Shown here: piece after piece, positions 59,383-64,000 of the stretch
Position numbering within the stretch: the first letter of the stretch is position 1
Layout of the letters: each line of letters begins with the position of its first letter
Assembly (NCBI GenBank): GCA_022579005.1
Contig: MU401520.1
Coordinates: 1 to 64,000 of the forward strand
Direction of reading: 5' to 3'
DNA: 64,000 nucleotides
Origin: Poronia punctata
Taxonomy: Eukaryota > Ascomycota > Sordariomycetes > Xylariales > Xylariaceae
Position numbers and translations under genes: made by a program
The notes under the pieces: model-generated
Told to the model about the DNA's origin: nothing
Databases searched by the model: none
What the model saw: the letters and a program-made list of their open reading frames with translations, nothing else

Positions 59383-62300
59383 ATGGCTAACATCTCAGCA
59401 GAAGTGGTCGAGGACCGCATTCGCCAATATGGAAAGCCGTGGATGATGGACGATTTGATCCGTGACCGGGCGAAAGATGAAGTGCAAGTTCCTATCCTAG
59501 GCTATCCCCGGTACAAGGACAGGGCCACTGATTATGAGCTCTTCACCGGCAAGGACCTCGATCGCATGGTCGATGAGACATGCCGAGTGCTGATGAAGGC
59601 AGGTCTCGAGCTTAACTCTCACAAAACCGTGGGCCTATTCGCGCCTTCAGACCTCGCCTACGTCGTCACCTTTTTTGCCTTGTTCAGGCTAGGATGTAGG
59701 GTTTTGACCGTCTCCATCCGTCTAAGTGATACGGCATGCGTAAATCTTATGGAGCGGACAGAGTGCGATACCTTGATCGTGGGATCGACTGCCCGCATCA
59801 GAGCAACGTTAGACGGGCTTAAGAAGAGACGCTCAGACCTCCACTTCCTTCCTTTGCCAGCAAGGTCCGACTTTGACAAGCCCGATAGTCCAGCTGAGCC
59901 GGTGTTGCGGGATATACCGGACAAAGAGGCCGAACATAGCCAGCTCGCGCTGTTTGGCCACTCGTCGGGCTCCACGGGCCTACCGAAGCCGTTGGCTTAC
60001 TCTCATCGCAGTGTCCTAAACAATATCTACTCGGGCACTGGCTGCAATGCGTTCAACGCCTTGCCGTGGTATCATGGGCACGGCCTTTACACCTCGGTCC
60101 AAGCCATGTACATGCGTAAGACGGCCCATCTATACAACGCCGAGTTGCCTCTCACGGCCGAGCATCTCGTTGCGGCCCTCAAAGAGATCAAACCGGAAAT
60201 ATGCCACACAGTACCCTACGTACTAAAGTTGATGGCCGAGCGACAGGACGGTATCGAGGTATTGAAACAATGCAAATTTGTGACATCAGCTGGCGCACGG
60301 ACGCCGGACGAGTTGGGTGACCGGGTGGTCCGGGAGGGGGTCAATCTAGGCATGATATTCGGACTGTGAGTGAATGTTTCCCCTTCTCTTCTCTTTCCCG
60401 ACGGTGGCGAGCTAACACATGATTCCTTTCCCAGAACCGAGGTCGGTCACATGGGCGACTCGATACATCGTGAGCCGGGCGATGACTCATGGGCCTACGT
60501 CAGGCCATACGCGAGCCTCAGCCCACACATGTCCTTTAAGAAGATTAGCGAAGATGCCTATGAAGCCATATATCTGAAATCGCACCCGGCGCTTATGCCG
60601 AGCACTAGCAACTCGGATGACCCGCCCGGTTCGTTTCACTCCAAGGATTTGTTCGCGCCTCACCCGAGCATTGAGAACGCTTGGAAGTACATAGCACGGG
60701 ACGACGACCGGATCACGCTACTAAGCGGTGAAAAGATCCTGCCGTTGGGCATGGAAGGGGCAGTAAGGGAGAGTTCCTTGGTACGCGAGTGTTTGATGGT
60801 CGGTAACGACCGTCTTATCCCAGGACTGCTCGTGTTTCGTTCCGCCGCAGCCGACACTTTGTCCGATGATGAGGTCATCGACGCTATCTGGCCAATGGTG
60901 GAGACAGCAAACGAGATCATGGATGAGTATGCGCGTGTCACACGCGACATGATCTTGCCATTGCCGGCGGACACCGCATACCCGGCGACCGACAAGAACA
61001 ATATCATCCGCGCGGCGGCGTACAGGGCATTTGAGGATGTGATGGAGAGATTGTACAACAAAAGCTCCGAGACCAAGCAGGGCCCGAAAAAACAGTTGGA
61101 TAGAGAGGAACTTGAAGCCTATATTTTCAAGGCAGTCAGGGACCATGCCGGGATCGAGGTGCCTGACTACAAGGCAGATTTCTTCGCCGCAGGTATAGAT
61201 AGTTTGCGTGCCGCCCAGCTGCGGAGATTGCTGCAACAAGATCTCGATCTCGGTGGGCATTCACTTGCTACCAACGCTATTTACGACGCGGGCAATGTAA
61301 GCCGGTTGGCGTCGACCCTGTACTCCATGCGGACGAGAGGAGGCGCTGGAAACGGTGTCTCGGATGACATGAGCGAGATCGCGAGGATGGAGGAGCTTAT
61401 CGCCGAGTACAGTACTTTTGAGAATCCGGAACGGCTAAGCAATGTTGAAACCGAGAAGGACGGCGATGTTGTGGTAAGTCCTGGCGGCATTTCAATATGG
61501 ACATTATGATGGCTAACCGAAATAATCACAACATCAAGGTCCTAACCGGAGCGACAGGCGCCCTAGGTGCTCATATCCTTAACCAACTCTTAGACGACCC
61601 AAAGGTATCGTCAGTATACTGTCTAGTCCGTGGCACCGACGCACTCGGCCGGGTATCAGACTCTCTGAAGGCACGTGGCCTCGGTCTACGCGGCCGAGAA
61701 GACAAGCTGAAAGCCCTATCGACGGACGACTTGAGCGCGCCTAACCTAGGCCTCCGCACCGATGAGTACGACGCGATATCGCACTCAGCAACCTTGGTCA
61801 TTCATGGGGCTTGGCCCGTGAATTTCAACATCTCCCTTGCGAGCTTCACATCACAAATCGCCGGACTACGAAACCTGCTTCAACTAGCCGTTCGTCTGGT
61901 TTTCATCAGCAGTATTTCGACCGCCTTTGGCATGGCAGAAGGGAGTATTGTCTCAGAAGGGGCAATAGAATCGCTCACCCACGCTGCAGCCACAGGTTAC
62001 GCGCGTTCGAAACTGGTAGCTGAACGAATCTGTTCAGTAGCAGCAGCCTCAGTCCCCACCGTCGTCCTGCGAGTCGGCCAAATCGCAGCGGACAGCGAGC
62101 AGGGCATCTGGAACGAGCGAGAACACATACCACTACTCGTGCGCAGCGCCTCAGAACTAAGGATTCTCCCGCGACTTGATCTCTCTTGCGAGTGGATGCC
62201 CGTAGACATGGTGGCCACTACGATACTGCAACTGGCCAAAACTGTCACTGACACGGACACGGGCGCATCATTCTACAACGTCGTACCCCCACATGCCTTC

Positions 62301-62621
62301 CCTTGGACCTCGAAATTTCTCCCCTCACTCCGGGAAGCGGGCCTCGTCTTTGATGAAGTCGACTTCCCGGAATGGCTCGCGCGTCTCCGCAAGCTTGGCG
62401 ACGCGGCCGAGGACAGGCTACCAGCCGTGAAACTCGCAGACTACTACGAGAAGGCTTTCACATTGCCGACGGGGTCCAAATTGAAATTCGAGAACGCTCG
62501 CGCGTGTCGCGATAGCGAGGCTCTTCGATCATGTCCTGAATTATCCGACGTGGCGGTTGTCCGCAAGATGCTGCGGTATTGGTTTCGTCAAGATCTGAAG
62601 AATCAAGTCGGCGAGATTTAA
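59383..62621 (+). CDS. NRPS-like adenylating reductase (A-T-R carboxylate reductase)
   Basis: Three exons (59383-60365, 60435-61473, 61539-62621) give 1034 aa. Such enzymes adenylate a carboxylic acid, load it on a phosphopantetheine arm and reduce it with NADPH to an aldehyde (or alcohol). The adenylation domain (about 15-540) has the ATP-binding loop GHSSGSTGLPKP near residue 192 and FGLTEVGHMGD near 326, with KDLFAPHP standing for the usual GD motif. The carrier domain follows, with DFFAAGIDSLRAAQL; S584 is the pantetheine site. The reductase domain starts at about 675 with VLTGATGALGAHIL (NADP Rossmann motif) and carries LVFISSIST and the catalytic YARSK. No condensation domain is present. 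Between NLLQLAV and RLVFISS the reductase lacks a few residues usual in the family. The substrate, possibly an aryl or short-chain acid, is not predictable by eye. Confidence 0.92.
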
Positions 62622-63239
62622 TCTAATGTCAATCTAGGGGGGAGAGGAGCGTGGTCGGAAGACTGGGGGGTAATAGATAGGTGAAGGCATCAGGTAGAAA
62701 GAATATCGCGTTGAACTGGCCACTGCTTCTTGAATTTGAATTCAGATAATTTACCTCAACACGACCAGCCCACATTACAACATACATTCTTCATATATAC
62801 AAGTGAAAAATGAAGCAAATAGCGAGTACCAGCTCATACCACGTACGTAATCGTGGTCGTGACATGAAATTGATAAAAGTCGAGAAACTTTGAAGATTTA
62901 GTCTAGTCCATTTTGGGTTAACCCAAAAGTATCGAGTACTTGAAGAGTGGGACAGATGTTTTGCATCTTGCCTTGTGCCTGCTTTTTCGGCTCCAGTTAC
63001 AGCCTACAGCTTGGTCAACGTCATCGGTCGCTTGATTCATGAATACCTATTTATTACCCTGATATTGTAGTGTACACTTCCTAAAATTTCTAAGCCGTGT
63101 CGGTTGCATTCGTCTTAAGAACACTTAATTATACACTTTCAAAACAATAGAAACGAGTTTCTCGTGGTTACATCCGTTTGTTATTAGATCATCTCAATTT
63201 CAACCCTCCCTTCTTTTTAATGTCTCTACGAACCCGATT
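62622..63239. other. Intergenic spacer, no gene seen
   Basis: AT-rich spacer between two genes on the same strand. It holds the terminator of the reductase gene and the promoter of the FIT2-type gene. A pyrimidine-rich stretch (CTCCCTTCTTTTT) lies 30 bp before the ATG. Confidence 0.6.
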
Positions 63240-64000
63240 ATGATGCCAGAAAATCAATACCCCCTGCGATCACGAGAAAAAACGATGACCGGCTCTACTA
63301 GACAAAACGGCACGTCCGGTGCAGAGACTATAGATCCACGCCCGACGCAAGCGACAAAGCGTAGTTCACCGTTCCTCCCCACGCCACTCGAAGGTCGCTT
63401 CTTAATCGTATACCCCGCCATCCTCCTCTTCGGCACCCTGTTCTCGGTCCTGTCACCCGAGACACGCGGCGCTCCCTTTGACACGGCACGGCAATCCCAC
63501 GTCCAGGCGCTGGCGCCGTCATACTTTGCGCGCAAAGATAATCTGTTCAACGTCCTCTTCGTCAAGCGCGGGTGGCTGTGGATCACACTCGCGTTCGGCG
63601 GATTCGTCGCCACCCACCCGACATTCCAGAATCCGAGGACCGCTACCAGGGCCGCTATCCGGTGGGCTCTGGTTACCGCGTGGTGGTTTTTCGTCACGCA
63701 GTGGTTCTTCGGGCCCCCACTCATCGACCGCGGGTTTAGGCTCACTGGCGGCCGGTGTGAGCCCGCCCATGAGGCTGTCGCCCGGGGCACGGCGGACACG
63801 AAAGAACTCTTCACTGCGGCGGCGTGCAGGACGGCTGGCGGAAACTGGAGCGGCGGTCATGATATCTCCGGACATGTGTTCCTGCTCGTGCTGGGAAGCT
63901 GTTTCCTCATACAGGAAGTTCTGTGGGTCATCCTAAAGGCTGGCTCGAAAGTCTGGGGTAGAGGGGATGATAGATCTGTCGTCATGGACGATGGGGCTGT
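63240..64000 (+). CDS. FIT2/Scs3 family lipid-droplet protein, 5' part (cut by window end)
   Basis: One open exon runs off the window end; 253 codons are visible. FIT (fat-storage-inducing transmembrane) proteins sit in the ER, cleave acyl-CoA as diphosphatases, and are needed for normal lipid-droplet budding and phospholipid homeostasis. The hydrophilic N terminus (about 50 residues) is followed by a helix (FLIVYPAILLFGTLFSVLSP), a second block (KRGWLWITLAFGGFVATHP), a third (ALVTAWWFFVTQWFFGPP), then CRTAGGNWSGGHDISGHVFL, the most conserved FIT signature; its first His is about residue 207. A further helix follows. The second catalytic His of the family should lie beyond the window. ATG 63240 is used; ATG 63243 or ATG near 63285 in the same frame are alternatives. 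Confidence 0.88.
   Translation, partial: MMPENQYPLRSREKTMTGSTRQNGTSGAETIDPRPTQATKRSSPFLPTPLEGRFLIVYPAILLFGTLFSVLSPETRGAPFDTARQSHVQALAPSYFARKDNLFNVLFVKRGWLWITLAFGGFVATHPTFQNPRTATRAAIRWALVTAWWFFVTQWFFGPPLIDRGFRLTGGRCEPAHEAVARGTADTKELFTAAACRTAGGNWSGGHDISGHVFLLVLGSCFLIQEVLWVILKAGSKVWGRGDDRSVVMDDGA

Noticed and set aside
56485..64000. Secondary-metabolite gene cluster around the NRPS-like enzyme
   Set aside because: Neighbours are a receptor-like membrane protein and a lipid-droplet gene. No tailoring enzyme, regulator or exporter is visible within the window.
1..64000. CRISPR arrays, prokaryotic operons or phage-like systems
   Set aside because: No regularly spaced repeats and no bacterial genes; spliceosomal introns throughout show a fungal nuclear genome.

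Overview
The window is nuclear DNA from a filamentous ascomycete (Pezizomycotina, probably a Sordariomycete; the order is a guess). The evidence is short GT-AG introns with CTRAC-type branch points, fungal-specific families (Atg1, Ark/Prk kinase, Mtr-type amino acid permease, GPR1/FUN34 acetate transporter, Pth11-like rhodopsin-fold receptor, GH62 with CBM1, NRPS-like reductase), an intron-bearing tRNA-His and a decayed Fot/pogo transposase. Genes are sparse, about 14 protein genes in 64 kb. Long non-coding tracts separate them, full of short words such as TACTCGTA and ACCTAGGT. I rebuilt the exon structures by hand from reading frame, splice signals and conserved family motifs.

Layout. 1-15.6 kb: atg1 (autophagy kinase, +), a 5.9-kb gap, a Sac7/Bag7-type RhoGAP (+), then a tRNA-His gene with a 70-nt intron. 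16.5-28.5 kb: an Mtr-like amino acid permease (-), a nine-exon anion:cation symporter-family MFS carrier (+), and an Ark1/Prk1-type actin-regulating kinase (-) convergent with it. 30-36.7 kb: an Nhx1-type endosomal Na+/H+ exchanger (-), a secreted GH62 arabinofuranosidase with a CBM1 (-), and a Fot/pogo relic. 38.5-45.6 kb: a Sut1-type sugar/H+ symporter (+), a Ser/Thr-rich secreted protein with a Cys-rich tail (-), a MAPEG membrane protein (-) and a small secreted protein (-). 45.7-56.5 kb: a probable decayed gene and long gene-poor DNA around one GPR1/FUN34/YaaH acetate transporter (-). 56.5-64 kb: a Pth11-like receptor (+), an A-T-R NRPS-like carboxylate reductase (+), and the 5' part of a FIT2/Scs3 lipid-droplet gene (+) cut by the window end.

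The genes do not form one pathway. There is a housekeeping theme of membrane traffic, actin and autophagy (atg1, RhoGAP, Ark-type kinase, nhx1, FIT2) and a saprotroph or plant-associated theme of uptake and secretion (GH62-CBM1, sugar, amino acid, organic anion and acetate carriers, secreted proteins, Pth11-like receptor). The NRPS-like reductase is the only secondary-metabolism enzyme seen and lacks obvious tailoring neighbours. I found no CRISPR array, prokaryotic operon, rRNA or intact transposon.
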